27,987 nucleotides of DNA from contig CALKWO010000296.1 of NCBI GenBank assembly GCA_938003875.1, positions 1 to 27,987 on the forward strand, given 5' to 3'. Of the stretch, positions 6,804-15,443 are shown one piece after another (position 1 is the first letter of the stretch; each line of letters opens with the position of its first letter). This DNA is from an uncultured bacterium (GTDB taxonomy: Bacteria > Planctomycetota > Uabimicrobiia > Uabimicrobiales > JABWCH01). Both the position numbers and the translations under genes were made by a program. The notes under the pieces were generated by a model. It was not told where the DNA came from. It did not search any database and saw nothing but the letters and a program-made list of their open reading frames with translations.

Positions 6804-9224
6804 ATGCCAGAGCAACATCCATTCATTGGTAAGGTTTTGGAGAATGACTATCAGATCCTTTCTTTTCTAGGGAAAGGAGGTATGGGGACAGTTTTTATAG
6901 CCCACCAAATTTCTCTGAACCGTGAGGTGGCAATCAAGCTTTTGCCTGCTTTTGACTTTAGCACAGAAGAATGCTGTCGCTTTGAAGCAGAAATTGCCGC
7001 CATGGCGACGCTATGCCATCCTAATATCGTGACAATTCATCATAGAGGGAAATTTGGAGAAACTCCAACTCTATACTATGTTATGGAATATTTGGAAGGT
7101 GGCTCTTTAAAAAGCTATTTGCAGGAATACGGAAGGTTGCCCATCAATGTTACTCTGCGGTTGATACACCAAATAGCGGATGCTCTTGTTTATGCGCATG
7201 AACAAGGATGGATACATCGGGATATTAAGCCTGATAATCTTCTTTTTAATCGCAACTACCGAAGCTTGAAAATTGCAGATTTTGGAATTGCTAAAATGCA
7301 AAAAGGGGTAGCCATCACGCAAAGCCAGTCCATGGTAGGAACATATCTCTATGCACCCCCTGAACAAATGAAATGGTATGAAAAAGAGCTGCAAGAAAAT
7401 GAGCCTGACATTGATCTTCGCGCAGACCAGTATTCTTTAGGAATCGTGCTATACGAAATGATCACGGGGCGGCTTCCCTACCAGGCCCGCAATTTTTTAG
7501 AGATGATCAAGGCACTGAGCAATCCGCCTATGGCTATTTCTGAAGCTCTGGGAAAGCCAGTCCCCGCAAGCCTCCAATGGTTGGTGTCTACCATGATCGA
7601 AAAAGATCGCGATAAACGCTTTCTTACTGATGATCAATTGTTGGATGCAATCTGCAATGTAGAGTTGGAATGTGCTTCTGCCAGTTCGACCAGAGTCTTT
7701 GCCATCAAAACAGAAGAAAGCATCCGGGTCGCTCCTCCTAAAAGCGGAGCTAGCTTCCCTTCCTATAGCGAAAAAATATTCATTCAAAATCTGAAAACTA
7801 TGGATTCCAGTCCAAAAGGCAATTCTATATCGCCTAATAAAATAGCTTATATAATAATCGCGATTTTAGCATTTTGTACTGTATTTTTAACTTTGTATTC
7901 GATTCTCTTTATGCCTAAAGATAGTCATTTAGAGACAGCACAAAAAGAAGAGATTTTTGTAGAAGTTCAGTCAAAATATGATATTTTTCCACCTGCTCAA
8001 TATCCTAAAATGCAACTGCTTTGCTTTGCGACAAAGGATTCATCCAGTGTAGAATTCGCTGGCAAGCTTTCGCCTGGTGAATACCAGATATCTGTAATAC
8101 TTCCTGGCTACCTTTGCAAAGAGCATGGTAAAAAAATCAAAATTCCCGAAAAAGGGAAATATATTCTGGAACTGAACTTTGCAGCCTTGCCTAGAAAAAT
8201 TGCCAGTCATATTATTCATAAAGGCTATGGCAGTACAATACAGCCCATTATCTTTAAGCTGAATGAGCAGCCTGTATCTACAGGCTTTTCCATTAAACCA
8301 GGAACTTATCCTATTTTTGCCCGATTCAGGGAATATAAGGATATAAAAAATAGCATAGAAATCCCAGCAGGGAGCGATATATTTGAATACCAGGATGCCC
8401 TACAGCTTTTAAAGGAGGTCAATTTTTCTTTCAGAATTCCTTCTTTGAGGGCTATGTCTTTAGACTTAAATATTCATGCAGATGATAATGCTGTTGCTCA
8501 GGAACATTTTCAATACCAGATCAAAAAAGATTCGTTTTATGTTTCTTTGAAAATTGCCCAGGAAACTCAAAAAATTCTTATTCGCTGTGGATTCTATTAT
8601 AGCATTGTCCCGTTGGAGCAGCTTTATATGCTCTCTGATCTGGATAAAATAGACATGCAGACATTGCTTTCCGCCTGGGAAAAAATTCATAATACTCAGG
8701 AATGGGAGAACCATCTTTCTGCTCTATGGGAAAATGAGCAGCAAAAATTTGCTTTGTTTTCAGAAAAAGATAAAGCGCAGCTTTATGATTTTCTAAAAAA
8801 GATAACAACAACAGCAGACGAAAAAAACCTGGATTCTGCTTTGTGGAAATTTCGTTCTGTCTTTCATCAGGAAGAAGCTAAAGAAAGGCAAGCCTATTTT
8901 AATGCTACCCAGGTTGCGCAATCGCTTCCAATTCCTGATCGTATTGCATTATGGGAAAGCTATATGAAAAAATTCCAGGAAAGCCCTTATAGAAAGCAAG
9001 TCGGCTATTTTTACGAATATGATCGCCACCTGCAAGCCTATGAAGCCGCATTTCAGGAATATGCGCAGGAATGCTATCTAAGCCCAAGCGAAAAAAGAAA
9101 TCTCAAAAAAATGGAATCCCAGATTAAACCAGAAGACATGGAAATCATCAGAAAACGAATACAAGAATATCTCAAAAAAATAAAATGCGACAAAACTTTA
9201 AAAGAAATGCTTCAGGAAAGATAA
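6804..9224 (+). CDS. Transmembrane Ser/Thr protein kinase with exported C-terminal region
   Basis: A PknB-like kinase of 806 aa. The kinase domain covers about residues 12-285 and is canonical: GKGGMGTVF glycine loop, Lys45 (VAIK), Asp140 in HRDIKPDN, Asp159 in DFG, and APPEQ for the APE segment. A single hydrophobic helix lies at about 348-372 (AYIIIAILAFCTVFLTLYSI). The C-terminal part, about 430 residues, would be outside the cytoplasm. It contains beta-rich stretches resembling PEGA repeats (FAGKLSPGEYQISVILPGY) and then a long charged helical region ending in KIKCDKTLKEMLQER. This design fits a receptor kinase sensing an envelope signal. A strong GGGAGGAG ends just before the ATG. A 117-base gap separates it from the histidine kinase, so it may have its own promoter. 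Confidence 0.93.
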   Translation: MPEQHPFIGKVLENDYQILSFLGKGGMGTVFIAHQISLNREVAIKLLPAFDFSTEECCRFEAEIAAMATLCHPNIVTIHHRGKFGETPTLYYVMEYLEGGSLKSYLQEYGRLPINVTLRLIHQIADALVYAHEQGWIHRDIKPDNLLFNRNYRSLKIADFGIAKMQKGVAITQSQSMVGTYLYAPPEQMKWYEKELQENEPDIDLRADQYSLGIVLYEMITGRLPYQARNFLEMIKALSNPPMAISEALGKPVPASLQWLVSTMIEKDRDKRFLTDDQLLDAICNVELECASASSTRVFAIKTEESIRVAPPKSGASFPSYSEKIFIQNLKTMDSSPKGNSISPNKIAYIIIAILAFCTVFLTLYSILFMPKDSHLETAQKEEIFVEVQSKYDIFPPAQYPKMQLLCFATKDSSSVEFAGKLSPGEYQISVILPGYLCKEHGKKIKIPEKGKYILELNFAALPRKIASHIIHKGYGSTIQPIIFKLNEQPVSTGFSIKPGTYPIFARFREYKDIKNSIEIPAGSDIFEYQDALQLLKEVNFSFRIPSLRAMSLDLNIHADDNAVAQEHFQYQIKKDSFYVSLKIAQETQKILIRCGFYYSIVPLEQLYMLSDLDKIDMQTLLSAWEKIHNTQEWENHLSALWENEQQKFALFSEKDKAQLYDFLKKITTTADEKNLDSALWKFRSVFHQEEAKERQAYFNATQVAQSLPIPDRIALWESYMKKFQESPYRKQVGYFYEYDRHLQAYEAAFQEYAQECYLSPSEKRNLKKMESQIKPEDMEIIRKRIQEYLKKIKCDKTLKEMLQER

Positions 9225-9333
9225 TTTCCTTTTCTCATCTGCTTTTTCCCTGGCTGGTATGTGAACCATCTACAGGGTAGACAATCATCAAATTTTGTTA
9301 TCATAAAACCTTATTCTTTTGGAGGCAGGAAAT

Positions 9334-10569
9334 ATGGACGCAATTGGAATCATTTTAGGAGGAGGGCAAGGAACACGTCTTCAGCCTTTGACAAAATATC
9401 GCTCAAAGCCAGCAGTTCCTGTAGCCGGAAAATATCGACTTGTTGACATACCCATGAGCAACTGCATTAATAGTCATATACGAAGAATATTTCTATTAAC
9501 TCAGTTCAACAGCGTTTCTTTGCACGATCATGTTACAGAAACCTATCGCTTTGATGTATTCCATCGCAATTTTATCCGAATTCTTGCTGCACAACAAACT
9601 CCAGGCTCTGATTTGTGGTATCAGGGCACGGCGGATGCTGTCCGCCAGAATCTTCGCTATTTTTCAGAACAAAATACAGAATTGGCGGTAATACTAGCAG
9701 GCGATCAGCTCTATCGTCTGGATTTCCAGGATGTTGTGAAACTTCATAATCAAAGCAAAGCAGACATAACAATCTGTACCAAACCTGTTGACAGAGAAGA
9801 GGCTAGTGCCTTAGGGATCATGCAGATTTCTCAGGACCAGAGAGTAACTGCATTCAAAGAAAAACCTGGGCCAACTGCTGATATTAAAGACTTTGCAGCA
9901 CCTAATTGCAAAGAAGAACGCTATCTCGCCAGCATGGGTATTTATATATTCAATATGAAAATACTCAAAGAAATCTTGGAAAGCAATCTGGAAAGCGATT
10001 TCGGCAAACACATTATTCCCGCTTCTATCAATCAATATAATGTTTATAGCTATATTTTCGATGGCTACTGGAAAGATTTAGGAACTGTGCGATCTTTTTG
10101 GGAAGCCAATCTGGAGCTGGCAGAGCCTGAGCCAGAATTCACTTTTTATGATGCTAACGCACCAATCTATACACACATGAGATTTTTGCCTGCGTCTAAA
10201 ATCAATTGTTGTACACTCAATAGATGTTTACTCTCGGATGGATGCATGGTTTCAGGACACAGAATCTATCATTCTCTCATAGGTTTAAGGCAGACCATAG
10301 GAGAAGGGTCTGTTGTAGAAGATTCTATTACAATGGGTGCTGATTATTATGATCGCGCCGAGACACCAAAAGACAAAATTCCTTTGGGAATAGGAAAAAA
10401 TTGTTATATTAAAAATGCTATCATTGATAAAAATGCACGCATTGGCAACGATGTCTACATTTCTCCTGAAGGGAAAAAAGATGGCACAGAAACCAACCTT
10501 TACAAAGTAGATGAAGGGATTATCGTGATTGCCAAGAACGCGGAGATTCCTCATGGAATGAGACTATAG
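9334..10569 (+). CDS. glgC: Glucose-1-phosphate adenylyltransferase (ADP-glucose pyrophosphorylase)
   Basis: Makes ADP-glucose from ATP and glucose-1-phosphate, the committed step of bacterial glycogen synthesis. It is 411 aa. The nucleotidyltransferase core has GGGQGTRLQPLT near the N-terminus, then KPAVPVAGKYRLVDIPMSN, WYQGTADAVRQN, LAGDQLYR and YWKDLGTV. The last third is a left-handed beta-helix-type region (SKINCCTLNRCLLSDGCMV). I place the start at ATG 9334 rather than the longer TTG frame at 9319, because GGAGG at 9321-9325 lies 8 bases before 9334 and would be inside the coding region otherwise. Motifs resemble the cyanobacterial/plant-type branch. The next gene makes its substrate, so the pair acts together. 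Confidence 0.96.
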   Translation: MDAIGIILGGGQGTRLQPLTKYRSKPAVPVAGKYRLVDIPMSNCINSHIRRIFLLTQFNSVSLHDHVTETYRFDVFHRNFIRILAAQQTPGSDLWYQGTADAVRQNLRYFSEQNTELAVILAGDQLYRLDFQDVVKLHNQSKADITICTKPVDREEASALGIMQISQDQRVTAFKEKPGPTADIKDFAAPNCKEERYLASMGIYIFNMKILKEILESNLESDFGKHIIPASINQYNVYSYIFDGYWKDLGTVRSFWEANLELAEPEPEFTFYDANAPIYTHMRFLPASKINCCTLNRCLLSDGCMVSGHRIYHSLIGLRQTIGEGSVVEDSITMGADYYDRAETPKDKIPLGIGKNCYIKNAIIDKNARIGNDVYISPEGKKDGTETNLYKVDEGIIVIAKNAEIPHGMRL

Positions 10570-10575
10570 ACGTTG

Positions 10576-10599
10576 CCCTTGATTGCCAGCCAATCAGGG
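10576..10599 (+). other. Imperfect hairpin between glgC and phosphoglucomutase
   Basis: CCCTTGATTG at 10576-10585 pairs with CAATCAGGG at 10591-10599 around a 5-base loop, with one unpaired base. No run of T follows, so it is not a clear terminator. It may stabilise or attenuate the glgC-pgm transcript. Confidence 0.4.
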
Positions 10600-10640
10600 C
10601 TGTGACTTAAATCGTAAAAATTCAAGAAAGGTTAAAAAAG

Positions 10641-12833
10641 ATGCTAGATTCTAAAGCTTTGGATACAATGTGCGAGCTTTTAGAAAAAAAATATGCAAAC
10701 GCAGGAAAAAAGGCAGCAGAAAATCTTCGGGAATGGATGAGTGGCCGCTTACCTTATACCTATCCTGAAAAAATAGCAAAACACTTAGAAGAAAAATATT
10801 TAGACATGGTTTTCGATGCCTTCTGGCAAATTCTTCCCTTTGGTACAGGGGGAAGAAGGGGAAAGGTAGGCTATGGCCCTAACCGCATGAATCCTACTAC
10901 AGTTGCCATGACAGTACAGGGACATTGCCAGTACATTAAGTCCTTATTCCCTGAAGAAAAAAATCTGGCCGTTGTTGTCGCGAACGATGTGAGAGTGTTC
11001 CATGACATTGCAAAAGTGTATTCCTTTTTAGAAAAAGACCATCCGCTAGTAGGCGTTTCTTCACGCTCTCTGGCAAAGCTGGCTTGTGAAATCTATGCTG
11101 GCAATGGGATTACTGCCTATTTTGCCGATCCAGAAAATGACAAAGCGGTTCTGAGTACGCCAGAACTCTCTTTTTTAATCAGTGAGCTAAAGACAGTAGG
11201 AGGCGTGAATCTCTCTGCATCCCATAATCCCCCTGATGACAATGGTATCAAAGTGTACGATCAATATGGAAGCCAGCCTGTAGCACCATACGATCAGATT
11301 CTTTCTGATGCCATGAATAAAGTTTCTAAAGTTTCCTTTATTCCTTTTGCCCAGGCACTCTCTGAAGGAAAAATAAAGAAAATAGAGCCAGAATATCATC
11401 AAAAATATATCGATACCTATATTCGCCTTTATAACGATGTGCATAAACCCGATCCAGAAATTCCTATTGTATACACACCATTATGTGGATGTGGCCTTAC
11501 TACAGTCGGAGAAGTGCTGACAAAGCTAGGATTCCCTTATCTTACACCTCCTGACCAAAAACCAGACGGTAGCTTTGCTGTCATTCCTTTCAAAGCACCC
11601 AACCCAGAGGTATTCGACTCTACAAAGCCCGCCAGGGATTTTGCAGATAAGCACAATGCTGGCATTGTTCTTTCCAGCGACCCTGATGCCGATAGAATCG
11701 GAGTGGAAATCAAATTGGCCAATGGTGCCTGGTATCATTTGGATGGCAACCAGATTGCCTCGATTCTCTGCTATTTTCTCATGCTTGACCCTAATGGCCC
11801 CAAGAAAAAAGGACTTGTGCTGGAAACTCTGGTAACAACGAAGATCTTAGGAAAAATCGTTGAAAAACGAGGTGAGTCTTCCATCGTGGATGATCTACTG
11901 GTGGGCTTCAAATACATGGCTCATGTTTTGAAGACTTTGGCCAAAGAAGGAAAATATAAACATGTGCAGTGTTCTCCTGATACCCTGGTTTTAGCCACGG
12001 AAGAAAGCCATGGCGTTCTTCTGGTTCCCAGCATCAAGGACAAAGATTCTGTTCCTGCTGCTATGTATTTTGCAGCACTGTATCAGAAACTCCATAAGCA
12101 AGGCAAAAATATGCTGGACTATTATATCCAGATGTTGGAAGAGTTAGGCGGTTATGATAACGTAAACCGATCTATCATGATGAGCGGAGCGCAAGGGATG
12201 CTGAAACAAAAGAAAATCATGGAAGCTCTTCGTGCCAATCTACCACAAACCTTTGGTGGCTACAAGGTCAATAAAACCAGCGATTATTGGGATGAAAAGA
12301 CCTTCGGCCCATTTGCCAGCGATACAGATCGTTTGCCTCGCAATGTATTGCAGATTTTTACGGATGCCTTTGTTATCACCATAAGACCTTCTGGCACAGA
12401 ACCTAAGCTGAAATTTTATTGCCAGCTTTTGCCTTATGGGGAAAAATGCATGCTAAAAGGCCAGGCTTTGCTTTCTCATGTAAGAGAGCAGGCAGAAAAA
12501 ACAGCCAGGGTAGTCTATAATGAAATTCTAGCTAAGCTCGACTGCTCTATGGAAGAACCAGGACTCTTGCTGCCCGATATAATAGACCTGGACAACAAGC
12601 TGGCTTTCCAGAAAAAAACAGTACCTGCTCTTTTACAAGGGCTTAAAGACAATCGCTTCGCTCAGAAAGAAGATGTTTTGGGCTGGCTCAAACAAGAATG
12701 TGCTGCCATGACACCAGGCGCAGATCCACTCCCCGCATTGAAAAAACCTCTGGCCTATCTGTGTGATCTCTGGAAAAAAGAATTGCCTTCCTGCTCCCTT
12801 CTCTCTCCTCTAAAAGAATGGGCAAAAGGCTAA
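10641..12833 (+). CDS. pgm: Phosphoglucomutase, alpha-D-phosphohexomutase family, long C-terminal extension
   Basis: Interconverts glucose-6-phosphate and glucose-1-phosphate and so supplies GlgC. Family motifs are complete: PFGTGGRRGKVG near the N-terminus, the phosphoserine loop SASHNPPDDNGIK with Ser194, the metal loop SDPDADRIG with Asp347, Asp349 and Asp351, and the phosphate-binding loop RPSGTEPKLKFY at residues 582-593. The protein is 730 aa, longer than the roughly 450-600 aa usual for the family. About 110-130 residues follow the phosphate-binding domain, rich in Leu, Lys and Pro, with no recognised domain. An AAGAAAGG lies about 9 bases upstream of the ATG. Gene symbol is by function; a phosphomannomutase activity cannot be excluded. 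Confidence 0.93.
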   Translation: MLDSKALDTMCELLEKKYANAGKKAAENLREWMSGRLPYTYPEKIAKHLEEKYLDMVFDAFWQILPFGTGGRRGKVGYGPNRMNPTTVAMTVQGHCQYIKSLFPEEKNLAVVVANDVRVFHDIAKVYSFLEKDHPLVGVSSRSLAKLACEIYAGNGITAYFADPENDKAVLSTPELSFLISELKTVGGVNLSASHNPPDDNGIKVYDQYGSQPVAPYDQILSDAMNKVSKVSFIPFAQALSEGKIKKIEPEYHQKYIDTYIRLYNDVHKPDPEIPIVYTPLCGCGLTTVGEVLTKLGFPYLTPPDQKPDGSFAVIPFKAPNPEVFDSTKPARDFADKHNAGIVLSSDPDADRIGVEIKLANGAWYHLDGNQIASILCYFLMLDPNGPKKKGLVLETLVTTKILGKIVEKRGESSIVDDLLVGFKYMAHVLKTLAKEGKYKHVQCSPDTLVLATEESHGVLLVPSIKDKDSVPAAMYFAALYQKLHKQGKNMLDYYIQMLEELGGYDNVNRSIMMSGAQGMLKQKKIMEALRANLPQTFGGYKVNKTSDYWDEKTFGPFASDTDRLPRNVLQIFTDAFVITIRPSGTEPKLKFYCQLLPYGEKCMLKGQALLSHVREQAEKTARVVYNEILAKLDCSMEEPGLLLPDIIDLDNKLAFQKKTVPALLQGLKDNRFAQKEDVLGWLKQECAAMTPGADPLPALKKPLAYLCDLWKKELPSCSLLSPLKEWAKG

Positions 12834-12840
12834 AAAACAA

Positions 12841-12864
12841 TGTGGCGGATTGCAATCCGCCACA
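12841..12864. repeat. Perfect 24-base palindrome
   Basis: TGTGGCGGATTG at 12841-12852 is followed directly by its exact reverse complement at 12853-12864, with no loop. It lies 8 bases after the phosphoglucomutase stop and 20 bases before the first GT2 start. There is no T run after it, so a plain intrinsic terminator is unlikely. It could be an RNA processing or partial termination hairpin, a protein-binding operator, or one copy of a dispersed short palindromic repeat. It is clearly more GC-rich than its surroundings. Confidence 0.85.
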
Positions 12865-12883
12865 AATATAATAATTTTATAAT

Positions 12884-13573
12884 ATGCAAAATCTTTTAGT
12901 AAGCGTTATTGTTCCTGTTTATAATCGGGAAAAATATCTTGGGTTTGCTTTGGAAAGTATCCTTAAGCAAGACTATTCCCCCATAGAGGTGATTGTGGTA
13001 GATGATGGATCTACAGACAAAAGTGCGCAAATCGCCCGCTCCTATCCCCAGGTTCATTATGTTTACCAAGAAAACCAGGGGCCTTCAGGAGCAAGAAATA
13101 CAGGCATCGGAGTGGCCAAAGGCCATTATCTTGCATTCCTGGATTCCGATGATCTATGGGCGGAAAATAAAATCAGCCTTCAGGTGCAATATCTGCAAAG
13201 CAACCCAGAAATAGAATGTTGCCTTTGCACGGTAAAAAATTTTCTGGAGCAGGATGCCACTATACCGATGTGGATTAAAGAAGAGCAAATCCAAAATCCT
13301 CAACCTGGCTATTTGCCTAGTGCTATGCTGATTTTAGCCGAGGCATTTCATAGAGTAGGTTTGTTCAATCCAGAATACCGTGTTGCAGAAGACACCGACT
13401 GGTTTATTCGTGCTCAGGCCAAAGGAATAAAAAAAACGATCTTGCCTGAAGTCCTTTCCTATCGTAGAATACATAAAGAGAATGCTTCTAACGAATGCAA
13501 ACCAGCGCGGGAGCTTTTGCTGCATTCTTTGAAAAAATTTTTGGATAAAAAGAAAAATCCTCAACCATCATAA
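12884..13573 (+). CDS. Family 2 glycosyltransferase (first of a tandem pair)
   Basis: A GT-A fold, inverting glycosyltransferase of 229 aa with no membrane segment. The nucleotide-binding start VSVIVPVYNREKYL, the VVDDGSTD segment (D40-D41), the metal-binding DSD at residues 87-89 (FLDSDDLW) and the late EDTDWFIRA segment, which supplies the catalytic base in this family, are all visible, so it should be active. It would transfer a sugar from an NDP-sugar to an unknown acceptor. There is no clear ribosome site before the ATG, and the leader carries the palindrome at 12841. The next GT2 has the same length and is a clear relative, suggesting an old tandem duplication. Confidence 0.92.
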   Translation: MQNLLVSVIVPVYNREKYLGFALESILKQDYSPIEVIVVDDGSTDKSAQIARSYPQVHYVYQENQGPSGARNTGIGVAKGHYLAFLDSDDLWAENKISLQVQYLQSNPEIECCLCTVKNFLEQDATIPMWIKEEQIQNPQPGYLPSAMLILAEAFHRVGLFNPEYRVAEDTDWFIRAQAKGIKKTILPEVLSYRRIHKENASNECKPARELLLHSLKKFLDKKKNPQPS

Positions 13574-13583
13574 GCAATAACCC

Positions 13584-14273
13584 ATGTTAAAACAACCTGT
13601 TATCAGCGTAGTGATCCCTGTTTATAATACAGAAAAATATCTGGCCTGCGCTATAGAAAGCGTCTTGGATCAAAAGGGAAATTTTGCCTTAGACCTGATC
13701 GTATTAGACGACGGATCAACCGATAAGACAGCAGAAATAGCGAAAAGCTTTGGGAATCGTTTAAGGTATATTTATCAAACTAACAGCGGCATAAGTGCCA
13801 CACGAAATGCAGGAATAAAAGCTGCTCAGGGCGATTTTATCGCTTTTTTAGATGCAGACGACTATTGGACAGAAAACAAGCTTTCCCTGCAAATCCACGC
13901 ATTTGAAATGGATACATCCTTAGATATAGTCTTTGGACAGATTCAGCAATTCCTGAGTCCTGAGCTATCCCCCGAAGCAAAAGCAAAGCTCGTTTGTGAT
14001 TCTAAGATTATGCCAGGCTATCATGCCAGCACACTTATGATACGAAAAGAAAGCCTTTCGAAAGTAGGATTTTTCAATCCAGAGCTAAGAGCAGGAGAAT
14101 TTTTGGATTGGTATGGCAGAGCTAAAAACATTGGTTTAAAAATATCGGTACTTCCAGAACTTTTAGCTATGAGACGCTTGCATGAGACAAACTATGGAAT
14201 TGTCCAGCGTAAGGTTTATGAGGATTACTTTAAAATGCTAAAGTTAGCTATGGATCGAAAGAAAAATTCATGA
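13584..14273 (+). CDS. Family 2 glycosyltransferase (second of a tandem pair)
   Basis: Also 229 aa and of the same GT-A layout as its upstream neighbour: ISVVIPVYNTEKYL, LDDGSTDKTAEIA, DAD at residues 90-92 (FLDADDYW), and GEFLDWYGRAK near residue 170 in the place of the catalytic-base segment. Both proteins share the ending pattern LPE-L-R-R-H-(K/T)xN. They are clearly paralogous but far diverged, so they probably use different donors or acceptors. The gap from the previous gene is 10 bases, and the stop overlaps the next gene's ATG by four bases (ATGA). The three genes therefore form one translationally coupled unit. Confidence 0.92.
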   Translation: MLKQPVISVVIPVYNTEKYLACAIESVLDQKGNFALDLIVLDDGSTDKTAEIAKSFGNRLRYIYQTNSGISATRNAGIKAAQGDFIAFLDADDYWTENKLSLQIHAFEMDTSLDIVFGQIQQFLSPELSPEAKAKLVCDSKIMPGYHASTLMIRKESLSKVGFFNPELRAGEFLDWYGRAKNIGLKISVLPELLAMRRLHETNYGIVQRKVYEDYFKMLKLAMDRKKNS

Positions 14274-15388
14274 GAAGAGATAAAATCCAATATCTTCCTA
14301 CATCTTCTCAGGAACTATTGCTGAAATCTGCATTAGAACAAGGGGAGGAATCCTTCCGAGCATGGGATGAGTGGAAAAAAAAAGAAAATATTGACCAAAT
14401 CGAGGGTGCATCCTATCGCCTTTTTCCTCTTGTCTATCATAACTTGCAAAAACAAGGTTTAAAAGACCCTTCACTCGAAAGGCTAAAAGGCATCTATCGT
14501 CTTACCTGGTATAGAAACCATCTGCTTTTTGATCGAGTCCAGGAAGTTTTGGAAGCATTTCAAAACCAGAAGATAAATATGCTCATTCTAAAGGGTGTCC
14601 CTCTGGTTCTATGCTTCTATAAAGATTATGGGCTAAGGCCCATGAATGATTTCGACATCCTTGTGCCAGGAAACAAGATACACGATGCTTGTGAGACTCT
14701 GTTTTCTTTGGGATGGAAAGTAAAAGACGAAAGCCTGGAATGGTATTTGTCTTTGCATCATTGCGTTCCTTTTGTCAACAAAGAAGGCTTTGAAGTGGAT
14801 TTGCACCAGAGTATGCTACAGCTCTGCCCTCAAAAGACAGCAGACGAAGATTTCTGGCAAGAGTCTATTCCTCTAAAGATAGGCAATGTCTGTGCCAGTA
14901 TGCTCAATACTACAGACCTTCTCTTCCATGTTTGCACTCATGGCGCAACCTGGGAAAAATTGCATCTTATACGATGGGTTGCCGACGCTATGATGATTCT
15001 AAGAGCTTCCTCGATTGCATGGCAACGGCTAGTCCAGATATCTCAAAAAAAAGAATCGCTTCTGGCAATGAGAGATACGCTAGGCTACTTGTCCGAAACT
15101 TTCCATGCCCCTATTCCTGAAGATATAATCCAGCAACTCCATAGTATAAAGCCTCGTATCATGGAGCGAATCGTCTATTATGCTGGCACATCAGAAAAAA
15201 GGATGCATCTGGGGTTTCTTTTCAAATGCTGGTATATTCATTCTCGCCAGTTTGAAAAGCTGCCTTTCTATAAAAGATGGTTGCATTTTCCATCCTATAT
15301 GCAAAAGATTCTCCGAATTTCCTCTTTATGGAAGGTGCCTTTTATCATAGTATGGAAAACCATTAGAAGAATATGGTTATCGTTGTAG
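14270..15388 (+). CDS. Nucleotidyltransferase-family protein (PF14907-like)
   Basis: A 372-aa cytosolic protein of the Pol-beta-type nucleotidyltransferase superfamily. Residues about 100-180 hold the signature: ILKGVPLVLCFYKDYGLRP, then MNDFDILV with D127 and D129 as the metal-binding pair, and EVDLHQSM with the third acidic residue D177. This is the arrangement of the uncharacterised family (NTP_transf_5). Family members are often found in natural-product and peptide-modification loci, including some lasso peptide clusters. The start is fixed by the ATGA overlap with the second GT2. No precursor peptide, PqqD-like or protease gene is seen beside it. The acceptor is unknown: it could modify a sugar, phosphate group, protein or small molecule. 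Confidence 0.82.
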   Translation: MRRDKIQYLPTSSQELLLKSALEQGEESFRAWDEWKKKENIDQIEGASYRLFPLVYHNLQKQGLKDPSLERLKGIYRLTWYRNHLLFDRVQEVLEAFQNQKINMLILKGVPLVLCFYKDYGLRPMNDFDILVPGNKIHDACETLFSLGWKVKDESLEWYLSLHHCVPFVNKEGFEVDLHQSMLQLCPQKTADEDFWQESIPLKIGNVCASMLNTTDLLFHVCTHGATWEKLHLIRWVADAMMILRASSIAWQRLVQISQKKESLLAMRDTLGYLSETFHAPIPEDIIQQLHSIKPRIMERIVYYAGTSEKRMHLGFLFKCWYIHSRQFEKLPFYKRWLHFPSYMQKILRISSLWKVPFIIVWKTIRRIWLSL

Positions 15389-15443
15389 TATAGTTGTGTT
15401 TTTTTGTCGCTCCTCTATAGGTTTTTCTTTATAAGGGTCATAT

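Noticed and set aside
9319..9333. TTG start for glgC
   Set aside because: It would place the GGAGG ribosome site inside the gene; ATG 9334 is correctly spaced.
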